A stretch of DNA of 7,474 nucleotides from Cytophagaceae bacterium (GCA_947471105.1 CANIYB010000116.1:1-7474); one strand, 5' to 3'; positions 1 through 5,915 are shown, counted from the stretch's first letter. Numbers and translations are program-made. The notes: a model not told the origin generated them from the letters alone.

Positions 1-142
1 CATCATCCGTAATCAAACGTTCTCGGATAGGCTGATGTGGCAATATCACATGGCGGAAAAGCGCAGGATAAATGCTTTGGGTATGTCCCTCAGGCAACCA
101 AAAAGGCGAATTGAACGGAAATTTACTAGATATTACAGGCAC
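1..142 (-). CDS. YheT-like alpha/beta hydrolase, N-terminal part only
   Basis: This is the first 47 codons of a gene that runs off the left edge of the window. The chosen start is GTG at 142-140, only 4 nt after the stop of the upstream SDR gene; no in-frame ATG is available near it. The translation begins VPVISSKFPF and then has SPFWLPEGHTQSIYPALFR followed by a RERL...DD stretch. This is the characteristic N-terminal signature of the YheT/ABHD1-3 family of predicted alpha/beta hydrolases (PPF..xGHxQTIYP..FR, then RERLxxxDGD). The catalytic triad lies beyond the window, so activity cannot be judged. The near-abutting arrangement suggests co-transcription with the SDR gene. The family call rests on this short N-terminal motif, recognised from memory. 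Confidence 0.72.
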   Translation of the reverse strand, partial: MPVISSKFPFNSPFWLPEGHTQSIYPALFRHVILPHQPIRERLITDD

Positions 143-146
143 AGAA

Positions 147-968
147 TTAGATAAAAAAGTCAGGTATTAATTGGTCTTCTCTAGTCGCAGGATTTACTCG
201 GTATGCGTCGAAATTTACAATCCCCTCTTCCCTCAATACTTCCTCGTCGATATAAAAATGACCACTGACCAACTTGGCATCCCGATTTAAAATCACGGCG
301 GCCGCATCCGCCATGATACTCGCCTTCCTACCTAACTGCATCATACCGGCATTTCCAATCGCAAATTCGATCGCCGCTGTGGCAATAATTGTTTTTGGCC
401 AAAGTGCATTAAAAGCAACTTTTCCCTTAAACTCGGCAGCCATCCCTAACGTACATAAAGACATCCCAAATTTGGCCATGGAATAAGCCACATGATTTTC
501 AAACCAGCGCGCCTCTACATTTAAAGGGGGCGAAAGCGTTAAAACATGCGGATTTTCTGATTTCAATAAATAAGGCAAACATGCCTGCGCACATAAAAAT
601 GTTCCTCGGGCATTTACTTGATGCATCAAATCATACTTTTTCATTTCAGTTTGTAACGTTCCCGTCAACTGAATCGCCGAGGCATTATTGATCAAGATGT
701 CGATCCCACCAAAGGTTTCCACTGCTTTTTGCACAGCTGATAAAACCTGATTTTCGTCACGAATGTCAACTATGCAAGGCAAAGCCTTACCTCCCAATGC
801 TTCAATTTCGGAAGCAGCCGTATAAATGGTCCCAGCTAATTTAGGATGTGGTTCAGCCGTTTTTGCGGCAATTACAATGTTAGCGCCCTCTGAAGCCAGT
901 TTTTTGGCTATTTCTAAGCCGATACCTCTAGAAGCCCCAGTAATGAAAACAGTTTTATTTTTAAACAT
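147..968 (-). CDS. SDR-family oxidoreductase, HSDL2-like
   Basis: Short-chain dehydrogenase/reductase of 273 residues. The N-terminal Rossmann motif TGASRGIG is at residues 10-17, NNAS at 94-97, the probable catalytic Ser at 146 (TLSPP), and the YxxxK pair is Tyr162/Lys166 (AYSMAK). Distinctive segments such as IVIAAKTAEPHPKLAGTIYT, VNARGTFLC, LTLSPPLN, ALWPKT and the C-terminal PDFF match the hydroxysteroid dehydrogenase-like protein 2 (HSDL2) subgroup. The SCP2 lipid-transfer domain found at the C-terminus of eukaryotic HSDL2 is absent. The substrate is unknown; a lipid or acyl-type hydroxy compound with NAD(P) is an inference from the family. The start is ATG at 968, where the conserved Rossmann strand begins eight codons downstream of a less likely TTG at 992. 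It is the first gene of a minus-strand unit with the YheT-like hydrolase and is divergent from hemA. Confidence 0.9.
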   Translation of the reverse strand: MFKNKTVFITGASRGIGLEIAKKLASEGANIVIAAKTAEPHPKLAGTIYTAASEIEALGGKALPCIVDIRDENQVLSAVQKAVETFGGIDILINNASAIQLTGTLQTEMKKYDLMHQVNARGTFLCAQACLPYLLKSENPHVLTLSPPLNVEARWFENHVAYSMAKFGMSLCTLGMAAEFKGKVAFNALWPKTIIATAAIEFAIGNAGMMQLGRKASIMADAAAVILNRDAKLVSGHFYIDEEVLREEGIVNFDAYRVNPATREDQLIPDFFI

Positions 969-1043
969 CTTACCTGAATTTTTATTTATCAATAAAATTA
1001 CGATTTTCTTCTAAAGAAGGATACAAATTAAATATTTGCATTG

Positions 1044-1051
1044 TACTTTTG
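1044..1051 (+). promoter_or_regulatory. Candidate Bacteroidota -7 promoter element for hemA
   Basis: TACTTTTG matches the Bacteroidota -7 consensus TAnnTTTG at all fixed positions. It would place transcription start near 1055 and leave a roughly 23-nt 5' UTR before the hemA ATG at 1078. No TTTG is seen at the expected -33 position about 20 nt upstream, so the call is only moderate. For the divergent SDR gene the best minus-strand match is TTAATTTG (complement of 1024-1031), one mismatch from consensus and without a clear -33. Two short inverted repeats lie in the same gap: CTTCT/AGAAG at 1008-1019 and CAAAT/ATTTG at 1024-1038. Confidence 0.5.
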
Positions 1052-1077
1052 TAAATTAATTTTACGATTCCACAAGA

Positions 1078-2349
1078 ATGATTATTCCATTTAAGTCAGT
1101 TAGTATTTCTCATCGTACCGCACCACTCACAATTCGTGAAATGGTGGCTTTGAATGAGGAGGAAAGCAAAGCGTTTGCGATCAAGTGCAAAGACCTTTTT
1201 GGCCTAAGTGAATTATTAATTGTGTCCACGTGTAATCGCACGGAGTTATATTATACGACTCAACAAAATATCTCAGAGGATTTAGTCAAAGCCCTTTTAA
1301 TTGAAAAAGGAATCGAAATAACCTCGGAATTTCTTAACTACTTTAAACATCTGAATGAAACAGAGGATTCTTTAAGGCACCTTTTTGAAGTGGCAACAGG
1401 TTTGCAATCCAAAGTAGTGGGTGATTTACAAATCCCCAATCAGATTAAAAAAGCATATCAATTAGCCGCGGATTTAAATTTAGCAGGACCTTATTTGCAT
1501 CGATTGATGCATACCATTTTTTATTCCAATAAGCGTGTTGCGCAAGAAACGTCTTTTAGAGACGGTGCGGCTTCCGTTTCATATGCCACTGTAGCGCTAG
1601 CAGAAGAACTTTCACAAGCAATTCCACAGCCAAAAGTTTTGATATTAGGTTTAGGTGAAATCGGCTTAGATGTTTGCAAAAACATGGAAGAAAAGGATTT
1701 TGCTGAATTCACCATCATGAATCGGACGCAAGAAAAAGCGGAGAAAATAGCTCAAGGAATGCCTTTCCGAGTAGCTCCATTTTCTGATTTATGGGAAGAA
1801 ATTTCAAAAGCGGATATTATTATTTCATCGGTACGAACGGAAAGCCCAATCATCACCCTCGAAGAAATTAAAAAACTTCAGGTACTTTCCTTTAAATATT
1901 TTATCGACTTATCGGTGCCAAGAAGTATCGAAGACGGAATTGAAAAGAATCCAGGAATCTTACTTTATAACATTGACTCCTTAAAAGAAAGAGCCGATGA
2001 AGCTTTAGCAGCCCGAATGGCATCTGTACCTGATGTTCGCGTGATCATTGAGGAAAGCATCGTTAGTTTTAATGATTGGTCTAAGGAAATGGAAGTTTCT
2101 CCTACGATTCATAAATTAAAGAGCGCGCTTGAAAATATTAGAAAAGAAGAGATCAACCGACATATTAAAGGGTTGAATAAGGACGAAATAGAAAAGCTGG
2201 AGAAAATCACCGCTAATTTGGTCCAAAAAATCATGAAGCAGCCCATTCTTCATTTAAAAGCCGCCTGCAAAAGAGGTGAATCAGAGAAAATGGTTGATAT
2301 TTTGAACGAACTGTTCAATTTAGAGCATATAGAAGAATTTGAATCCTAA
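1078..2349 (+). CDS. hemA: Glutamyl-tRNA reductase
   Basis: Catalyses the NADPH-dependent reduction of glutamyl-tRNA to glutamate-1-semialdehyde, the first committed step of the C5 route to 5-aminolevulinate and tetrapyrroles; cytoplasmic. The 423-residue length is normal for the family. The N-terminal domain has SHRTAPLTIRE at 11-21 and STCNRTE at 50-56, with Cys52 as the catalytic thiol. The VATGLQSKVVGD segment (105-116) matches the conserved GL.S.VVGE block with Asp in place of the usual Glu. The NADPH-binding Rossmann motif is GLGEIG at 191-196, followed by NRT at 215-217. The IDLSVPRSIE (276-285) and YNIDSL (297-302) segments are also typical. The C-terminal part is a helical dimerisation domain. 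It is transcribed away from the SDR gene, and recX follows 12 nt downstream, probably in the same transcript. Confidence 0.97.
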   Translation: MIIPFKSVSISHRTAPLTIREMVALNEEESKAFAIKCKDLFGLSELLIVSTCNRTELYYTTQQNISEDLVKALLIEKGIEITSEFLNYFKHLNETEDSLRHLFEVATGLQSKVVGDLQIPNQIKKAYQLAADLNLAGPYLHRLMHTIFYSNKRVAQETSFRDGAASVSYATVALAEELSQAIPQPKVLILGLGEIGLDVCKNMEEKDFAEFTIMNRTQEKAEKIAQGMPFRVAPFSDLWEEISKADIIISSVRTESPIITLEEIKKLQVLSFKYFIDLSVPRSIEDGIEKNPGILLYNIDSLKERADEALAARMASVPDVRVIIEESIVSFNDWSKEMEVSPTIHKLKSALENIRKEEINRHIKGLNKDEIEKLEKITANLVQKIMKQPILHLKAACKRGESEKMVDILNELFNLEHIEEFES

Positions 2350-2361
2350 TTTTTTCCGTGC

Positions 2362-2811
2362 ATGGACAGCAAGGTTTTAAACCAATTGGCCCGTTATTGC
2401 GCCTACCAAGAACGCTGCATCTCTGAAATCAAACAAAAAATGAAGGACTTGCTCGTTGGCGAGTCAGACCAACCCACCTATTTAACCTGGCTTTCTGAAA
2501 ATAATTATTTGAATGAAGCTCGGTTCGTCGAGCTGTATGTTCGATCAAAATTCAATCAAAAACATTGGGGTCGAAATAAAATAATGTTTGAGTTAAAAAA
2601 AAGGGGAATCCCTGATTCATTACTTAGTCATGCATGGAATGACATCGATGAGGCTGATTACATTGGCCAATTGACAAAAATATTGCACAAGAAAAAGGCG
2701 GAAATAAAGGCGGGGACGAGCCAACAAAAATACCAAAAGTGTTATGCCTTTGCCCTTTCAAAAGGATATGAGTCCAGTCTAATTGTGGCTCACCTAAAAG
2801 GCCTTTTTTGA
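2362..2811 (+). CDS. recX: Regulatory protein RecX
   Basis: A 149-residue RecX-family protein; RecX binds RecA and modulates its filament assembly and recombinase activity. Recognisable family features are the N-terminal ARYCAYQERC segment (residues 10-19), a NYLNEARFVELYVRSKF block (about 47-63) corresponding to the conserved Y.dE.RFa..Yv..K helix, WGRNKIMFELKKRGI just after it, and a third helical repeat beginning near the YIGQL segment. These three tandem three-helix repeats make up most of the protein. The ATG at 2362 is preceded by no Shine-Dalgarno sequence, as is usual in Bacteroidota. It lies 12 nt after hemA, so it is likely co-transcribed with it, an association with no obvious functional logic. 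The stop codon is only 5 nt upstream of the -33 element of the next promoter. Confidence 0.9.
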   Translation: MDSKVLNQLARYCAYQERCISEIKQKMKDLLVGESDQPTYLTWLSENNYLNEARFVELYVRSKFNQKHWGRNKIMFELKKRGIPDSLLSHAWNDIDEADYIGQLTKILHKKKAEIKAGTSQQKYQKCYAFALSKGYESSLIVAHLKGLF

Positions 2812-2816
2812 TTTAA

Positions 2817-2847
2817 TTTGCTAAAAAACATTTTTTTTATACCTTTG
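2817..2847 (+). promoter_or_regulatory. Bacteroidota -33/-7 promoter of the tyrosine operon
   Basis: TTTG at 2817-2820 (-33 element) is separated by exactly 19 bases from TACCTTTG at 2840-2847 (-7 element, full match to TAnnTTTG). Both sequence and spacing fit the Bacteroidota primary sigma consensus. If the -7 element ends about 4 bases before the start site, transcription begins near 2851, one base before the leader-peptide ATG. The promoter lies directly behind the recX stop codon, so the tyrosine genes can be expressed independently of hemA-recX. Confidence 0.82.
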
Positions 2848-2851
2848 GGGC

Positions 2852-2917
2852 ATGAATTTTGAAAACAAAACTTATTACATCGGATATTATTACGCAGGGT
2901 ATTTCCATTGCGCATAG
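2852..2917 (+). CDS. Tyrosine-rich attenuator leader peptide
   Basis: A 21-codon ORF (ATG 2852, TAG 2915-2917), too short for routine gene calling. Tyr is at residues 8, 9, 12, 13, 14 and 17 and Phe at 3 and 18, so eight of 21 residues are aromatic. The Tyr codons form YY and YYY runs (2873-2878 and 2885-2893), close to the end of the ORF and just before an antiterminator/terminator pair. It starts immediately after a strong promoter and precedes the aminotransferase and tyrA genes. Its inferred role is as a sensor: ribosomes stall at the Tyr codons when charged tRNA-Tyr is scarce, and this favours read-through into the structural genes. The peptide itself need not have a function. Recognition is from codon content, position and RNA architecture; no homology is claimed. 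Confidence 0.85.
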   Translation: MNFENKTYYIGYYYAGYFHCA

Positions 2918-2958
2918 CCGGTTACATAGGTTTTAAATATAACTTACTAACAACCGGC
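2917..2958 (+). promoter_or_regulatory. Antiterminator hairpin of the tyrosine attenuator
   Basis: GCCGGTT (2917-2923) is perfectly complementary to AACCGGC (2952-2958), giving a 7-bp stem. A nested stem pairs TAGGTT (2927-2932) with AACTTA (2941-2946), six pairs including one G-U. The left arm begins on the last base of the leader stop codon. A ribosome at the stop would therefore cover it, while one stalled at the Tyr codons 2885-2893 would leave it free. The right arm is the same sequence as the 5' arm of the terminator, so the two structures are mutually exclusive. No upstream segment complementary to GCCGGTT was found, so a classical 1:2 sequestering hairpin seems absent. Confidence 0.78.
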
Positions 2959-2975
2959 CCTTCGTCGGTTTTTTT
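2952..2975 (+). terminator. Attenuator (leader) terminator
   Basis: AACCGGC (2952-2958) pairs with GTCGGTT (2964-2970) around a 5-nt CCTTC loop: seven pairs, one of them G-U. Seven consecutive T (2969-2975), then G and four more T, run up to the aminotransferase ATG at 2981. This is an intrinsic terminator inside the 5' leader, not at the end of a gene. It should form when the leader ORF is fully translated. Because it ends about 10 nt before the ATG it might also hinder ribosome access there (inference). Confidence 0.83.
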
Positions 2976-2980
2976 GTTTT

Positions 2981-4156
2981 ATGAGCTTACACATATCCAC
3001 AGCATCTAGGTTAAATTCCGTTGAAGAATATTATTTTTCAACCAAATTAAAGCAGATAGCCCAATTTAAAGCAGAGGGAATTCCAGTCATTAATATTGGC
3101 ATTGGTAGTCCCGATTTGGCCCCTTCGCAAAAAACGATTGATGCCCTAACGGCTGCTGCAGCCAATCCGAATAACCATGCCTACCAAGGATATCAAGGAA
3201 TACCGGCATTAAGAAAGGCATTTGCTAATTTTTATGCCACACATTATCAGGTAGCGTTAAATTCCGATTCTGAGGTTCTTCCATTAATGGGGTCCAAGGA
3301 AGGAATTATGCACATAGCCATGGCTTATTTAGAAGCTGGGGACGAAACGTTAATTCCAAATCCTGGTTATCCTACTTACCAAGCAGCTTGCTCTTTAGCC
3401 GGTGCAAAAGTATTAACCTACGATTTATCTGAAAAAACAGGCTGGCTTCCTGATTTGAAAGCGCTTGAATTAAGGGATTTATCGAAGGTGAAAATCATGT
3501 GGGTGAACTATCCGCATATGCCGACGGGGGCAAAAGCGGATCATGCATTTTTTGATGAACTGAGGGAATTCGCATTAAAGCATTCCATATTAATCGTGAA
3601 TGACAACCCATACAGCTTTATTTTAAATGATAAACCCATATCGATGTTATCCGTTCCCGGAATGATGGAGGTGGGCATTGAATTAAATTCCTTGTCTAAA
3701 TCCCATAATATGGCGGGCTGGAGAATAGGTGCCCTTTTAGGCAAATCGGAATTTTTAAATCCTGTTTTGAAATTTAAATCCAACATGGATTCAGGTATGT
3801 TTTTGCCTTTACAATTAGCGGCTGTTGAAGCTCTTTCGGCAGATATCAAGTGGTTTGAACAACAAAATGAAATTTATAAGTCGCGCCAAAAACTGGTTTT
3901 TGAACTGCTCGATTTATTAGCCTGCTCCTACGACAAAGCACAAACGGGCATGTTTGTATGGGCAAAAACGCCTGGTAATTTTAGCTCAGGCTATGCATTA
4001 TCGGATCAAATATTAATTGAAAATGCAGTTTTCATTACACCTGGAGGGATATTTGGATCCCAAGGAAATGAATATATCCGCATATCTTTATGTGCCAAAG
4101 AAGAAGTTTTTAAAGAAGTCATTCAGCGCATTAAATCTAAATCAAATGGAATCTAA
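2981..4156 (+). CDS. Class I/II PLP-dependent aminotransferase, probably aromatic
   Basis: A 391-residue fold-type I aminotransferase related to the LL-diaminopimelate/aspartate aminotransferase group. Landmarks are IGIGSPDLAPS (39-49), the HAYQGYQGIPALRKA substrate-entry segment (66-80), the phosphate-binding GSKEG (104-108), NPGYPTY (127-133), the pyridine-binding Asp208 in NDNPYS, the PLP Schiff-base Lys240 in SLSKSHNMAGWRIG with Arg248, and the probable carboxylate-binding Arg367 in EYIRISL. The usual NPTG motif is MPTG here (180-183), so the PLP-contacting Asn is replaced. Substrate specificity cannot be read from the sequence. Its position behind a Tyr-rich leader and overlapping tyrA suggests it transaminates 4-hydroxyphenylpyruvate to tyrosine, perhaps also phenylpyruvate; this is inference. 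The ATG directly follows the attenuator T-tract. Confidence 0.93.
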   Translation: MSLHISTASRLNSVEEYYFSTKLKQIAQFKAEGIPVINIGIGSPDLAPSQKTIDALTAAAANPNNHAYQGYQGIPALRKAFANFYATHYQVALNSDSEVLPLMGSKEGIMHIAMAYLEAGDETLIPNPGYPTYQAACSLAGAKVLTYDLSEKTGWLPDLKALELRDLSKVKIMWVNYPHMPTGAKADHAFFDELREFALKHSILIVNDNPYSFILNDKPISMLSVPGMMEVGIELNSLSKSHNMAGWRIGALLGKSEFLNPVLKFKSNMDSGMFLPLQLAAVEALSADIKWFEQQNEIYKSRQKLVFELLDLLACSYDKAQTGMFVWAKTPGNFSSGYALSDQILIENAVFITPGGIFGSQGNEYIRISLCAKEEVFKEVIQRIKSKSNGI

Positions 4157-5018
4157 ACAAAAGGTGGGCATTATCGGCATTGGGTTAATTGGCGGTTCCA
4201 TCGCATTAGGACTTCGTGAAAGCGGTTGGGCCTCTGAAATAATCGGCATCGATACCAATCCTGAACACCAATCAAAGGCTTTATCACTCCGATTAGTTGA
4301 CCGAATAATGACTTGGGAAAACGCATTGAAAGAAGTAGATATTTTTGTTACATCTACCCCAGTCGATGTATTAGTTAGCATAATTCCGAAAATTTTAGAC
4401 CAATTAAAACCTCACCAATTGATCATCGAGGTAGGTTCTACGAAAAGCCCCGTATTTGAAGCATTAAAAAATCATCCAAAACGTGACCAATTCGTGTCGA
4501 CACACCCAATGGCGGGTACCGAATTTTCGGGTCCCGAAGCGGCTGTTCTAGGTCTTTTTAAGAACAAAACCTGCGTCATTTGCGATAAAGAATTAAGCTC
4601 CGTTTCCGCCATACAAATCATCGAAGACTTATATACCCATGGCCTTCAAATGCAATTGATTTACATGGATTCCATTGGTCACGATGTTCATACGGCCTAT
4701 ATTTCACATATTTCTCATATCTGTTCCTTTGCCTTGGCGAACACCGTTTTGGAAAAAGAAAAGGATGAAAAAAGGATTTTTGAATTGGCTTCCACGGGTT
4801 TTGAGTCGACCGTTCGTTTAGCCAAATCTTCCCCAGAAACTTGGAGCCAGATATTCCACCAGAACCAAGAAAATTTATTGGATGTCTTAGACGAATACAT
4901 CAATACACTCCTTAAATATAAAGGCTTAATGCTCGCTGGAAGTTATGACAAACTCAAAGATGAGTTAAGCAAAGCCAATGACATAGGCAGAATTCTAAAC
5001 AATAAAAAAGGCCTTTAG
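4146..5018 (+). CDS. tyrA: Prephenate dehydrogenase
   Basis: A 290-residue enzyme for NAD(P)-dependent oxidative decarboxylation of prephenate to 4-hydroxyphenylpyruvate in tyrosine biosynthesis. The start is ATG 4146, giving MESKQKVGIIGIGLIGGS; the longer upstream extension lies inside the aminotransferase gene and lacks family resemblance. Motifs are the nucleotide-binding GIGLIG (11-16), GSTKS (97-101), THPMAGTEFSGP with the likely catalytic His120 (119-130), HTAYISHISH (182-191), and RLAKSSPETW with Arg224 (224-233). The length covers only the Rossmann and helical dehydrogenase domains: there is no C-terminal ACT domain and no fused chorismate mutase. It overlaps the aminotransferase by 11 bp, implying translational coupling. 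The last codons are part of the transcription terminator stem. The pheA and DAHP-synthase genes that often accompany it in Bacteroidota are not present here. Confidence 0.95.
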   Translation: MESKQKVGIIGIGLIGGSIALGLRESGWASEIIGIDTNPEHQSKALSLRLVDRIMTWENALKEVDIFVTSTPVDVLVSIIPKILDQLKPHQLIIEVGSTKSPVFEALKNHPKRDQFVSTHPMAGTEFSGPEAAVLGLFKNKTCVICDKELSSVSAIQIIEDLYTHGLQMQLIYMDSIGHDVHTAYISHISHICSFALANTVLEKEKDEKRIFELASTGFESTVRLAKSSPETWSQIFHQNQENLLDVLDEYINTLLKYKGLMLAGSYDKLKDELSKANDIGRILNNKKGL

Positions 5019-5040
5019 GAAAATCCCTAAAAGCCTTTTT
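5005..5040. terminator. Bidirectional intrinsic terminator between tyrA and the DUF1080 gene
   Basis: AAAAAGGCCTTTAGG (5005-5019) pairs with CCTAAAAGCCTTTTT (5026-5040) over 15 positions with a single C-A mismatch, around a 6-nt loop. It gives a T-run on the plus strand (5036-5040) and on the minus strand (complement of A 5004-5009). The stem includes the tyrA stop codon (5016-5018). It sits between convergent genes, so it probably ends transcription from both sides. Confidence 0.88.
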
Positions 5041-5057
5041 CAAAATTTTTATTTCAG

Positions 5058-5915
5058 CTATTTACGCTTCTTTTTAAACGTGCAATCGCTCGGTTTTGAT
5101 TTAATAAAATAGGTTTTAAAATTCAAAGCTAATGGATCCATGCAGCCTTCCAAGTTTAGAATTTCAATATTTTTAAACTCGACAGGATGGCTTTCACTTT
5201 GAAGTGAGATATAGCCTTCGGTTAGCAACTGTCCCTTTGTTCCAAAAACAACTTCTTGGCCACTGACATTGCCACCGCCAATTTGAGGCTTTTGATAGGA
5301 TAGAACACTTTGGTCATTAATTAAATGTTGGACTAAAGAATCGCCCAACACATACACTTCCGCCTTTACCCACTGATCACCATGATAGGTTTCTGATGTA
5401 GAATTGATGCAATGGGGCGTAAATAATTTCCCATTCATTTCCACATTCGTGCCTGGCGTACATAAATTGCACGTCGTACGCTTATCCTTTCCATTGCCGC
5501 CTAACAATTGGACCTCAATCGAAACGGGAAAATCCTGATTTTTTCCCATGGTTTGAGGAGCCTGGCCATGAATCATAATTCCACTATTTCGCGTAGCCCA
5601 TCCCGGACCATTGATTGCTTGATCCCCCACAAATCGGTAGTTCAAACGTATGCGGTAATAACTGAATTTGTCTTTATAAAAAATATGACCAAATCGCTCA
5701 TTAAATGAATCATAAGCATCATATCTCACCACTAGCTTGCCGTCTTCCACACGAAAGGTATTTCCAAAATTTTCACCAGAAGCATAGTTTCGAATCTTTG
5801 GAGTCCAACCCGTTAAATCCTTTCCATTAAACATGGAGATCCATTCTTCTTTCGAAGCTTTTTGCCCCATTAAACTGGTGGAGACAAACAATAAAAGCAG
5901 TCCTAATTTTTTCAT
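5058..5915 (-). CDS. Secreted DUF1080 (3-keto-disaccharide hydrolase-like) protein
   Basis: A 285-residue protein with a Sec signal peptide (MKKLGLLLLFVSTSLMGQ, no lipobox Cys) and a DUF1080/PF06439 domain of concanavalin/LamG-like fold. Family landmarks are FNGKDLTGW (29-37), NSGIMIHG (110-117), PVSIEVQLLGG (130-140) and GYISLQSESHPVEFKNIEI (234-252). The family includes 3-keto-glucoside/disaccharide hydrolases and many uncharacterised carbohydrate-associated proteins, so the exact activity is uncertain. The C-terminal tail (257-280), with GCMDPLALNF and a second Cys at 278, resembles the GC.DP.A.NY...DGSC.Y mini-motif common in secreted Bacteroidota proteins. Four further Cys (149, 152, 169 and the tail pair region) could form disulfides. 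The start ATG overlaps the stop of the upstream haloperoxidase-like gene as ATGA, so it is the third gene of a coupled minus-strand operon. Confidence 0.88.
   Translation of the reverse strand: MKKLGLLLLFVSTSLMGQKASKEEWISMFNGKDLTGWTPKIRNYASGENFGNTFRVEDGKLVVRYDAYDSFNERFGHIFYKDKFSYYRIRLNYRFVGDQAINGPGWATRNSGIMIHGQAPQTMGKNQDFPVSIEVQLLGGNGKDKRTTCNLCTPGTNVEMNGKLFTPHCINSTSETYHGDQWVKAEVYVLGDSLVQHLINDQSVLSYQKPQIGGGNVSGQEVVFGTKGQLLTEGYISLQSESHPVEFKNIEILNLEGCMDPLALNFKTYFIKSKPSDCTFKKKRK

Noticed and set aside
287..304. 18-bp direct repeat TTAAAATCACGGCGGCCG, also present at 6127-6144
   Set aside because: Both copies lie in unrelated minus-strand genes in the same frame and encode the same short peptide A-A-V-I-L. 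With no flanking similarity it is most likely chance codon agreement.
969..992. TTG at 992 as the start of the SDR gene, adding eight residues
   Set aside because: The ATG at 968 gives the usual distance to the TGxxxGIG motif, and the extra residues are not family-like.
2796..2807. AAAAGGCCTTTT palindrome at the end of recX, followed by more T, as a possible recX terminator
   Set aside because: A hairpin would have only four A-T pairs around a GGCC loop and would not be stable. The bases encode the conserved end of RecX.
2812..2980. Riboswitch or T-box in the tyrosine operon leader
   Set aside because: The leader is too short for a T-box, and no T-box sequence or specifier loop is seen. The Tyr-rich ORF and competing hairpins explain the region better.
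4017..4145. Upstream 43-codon extension of the tyrA reading frame
   Set aside because: It lies inside the aminotransferase gene in another frame, and the protein family begins at the Rossmann motif right after ATG 4146.
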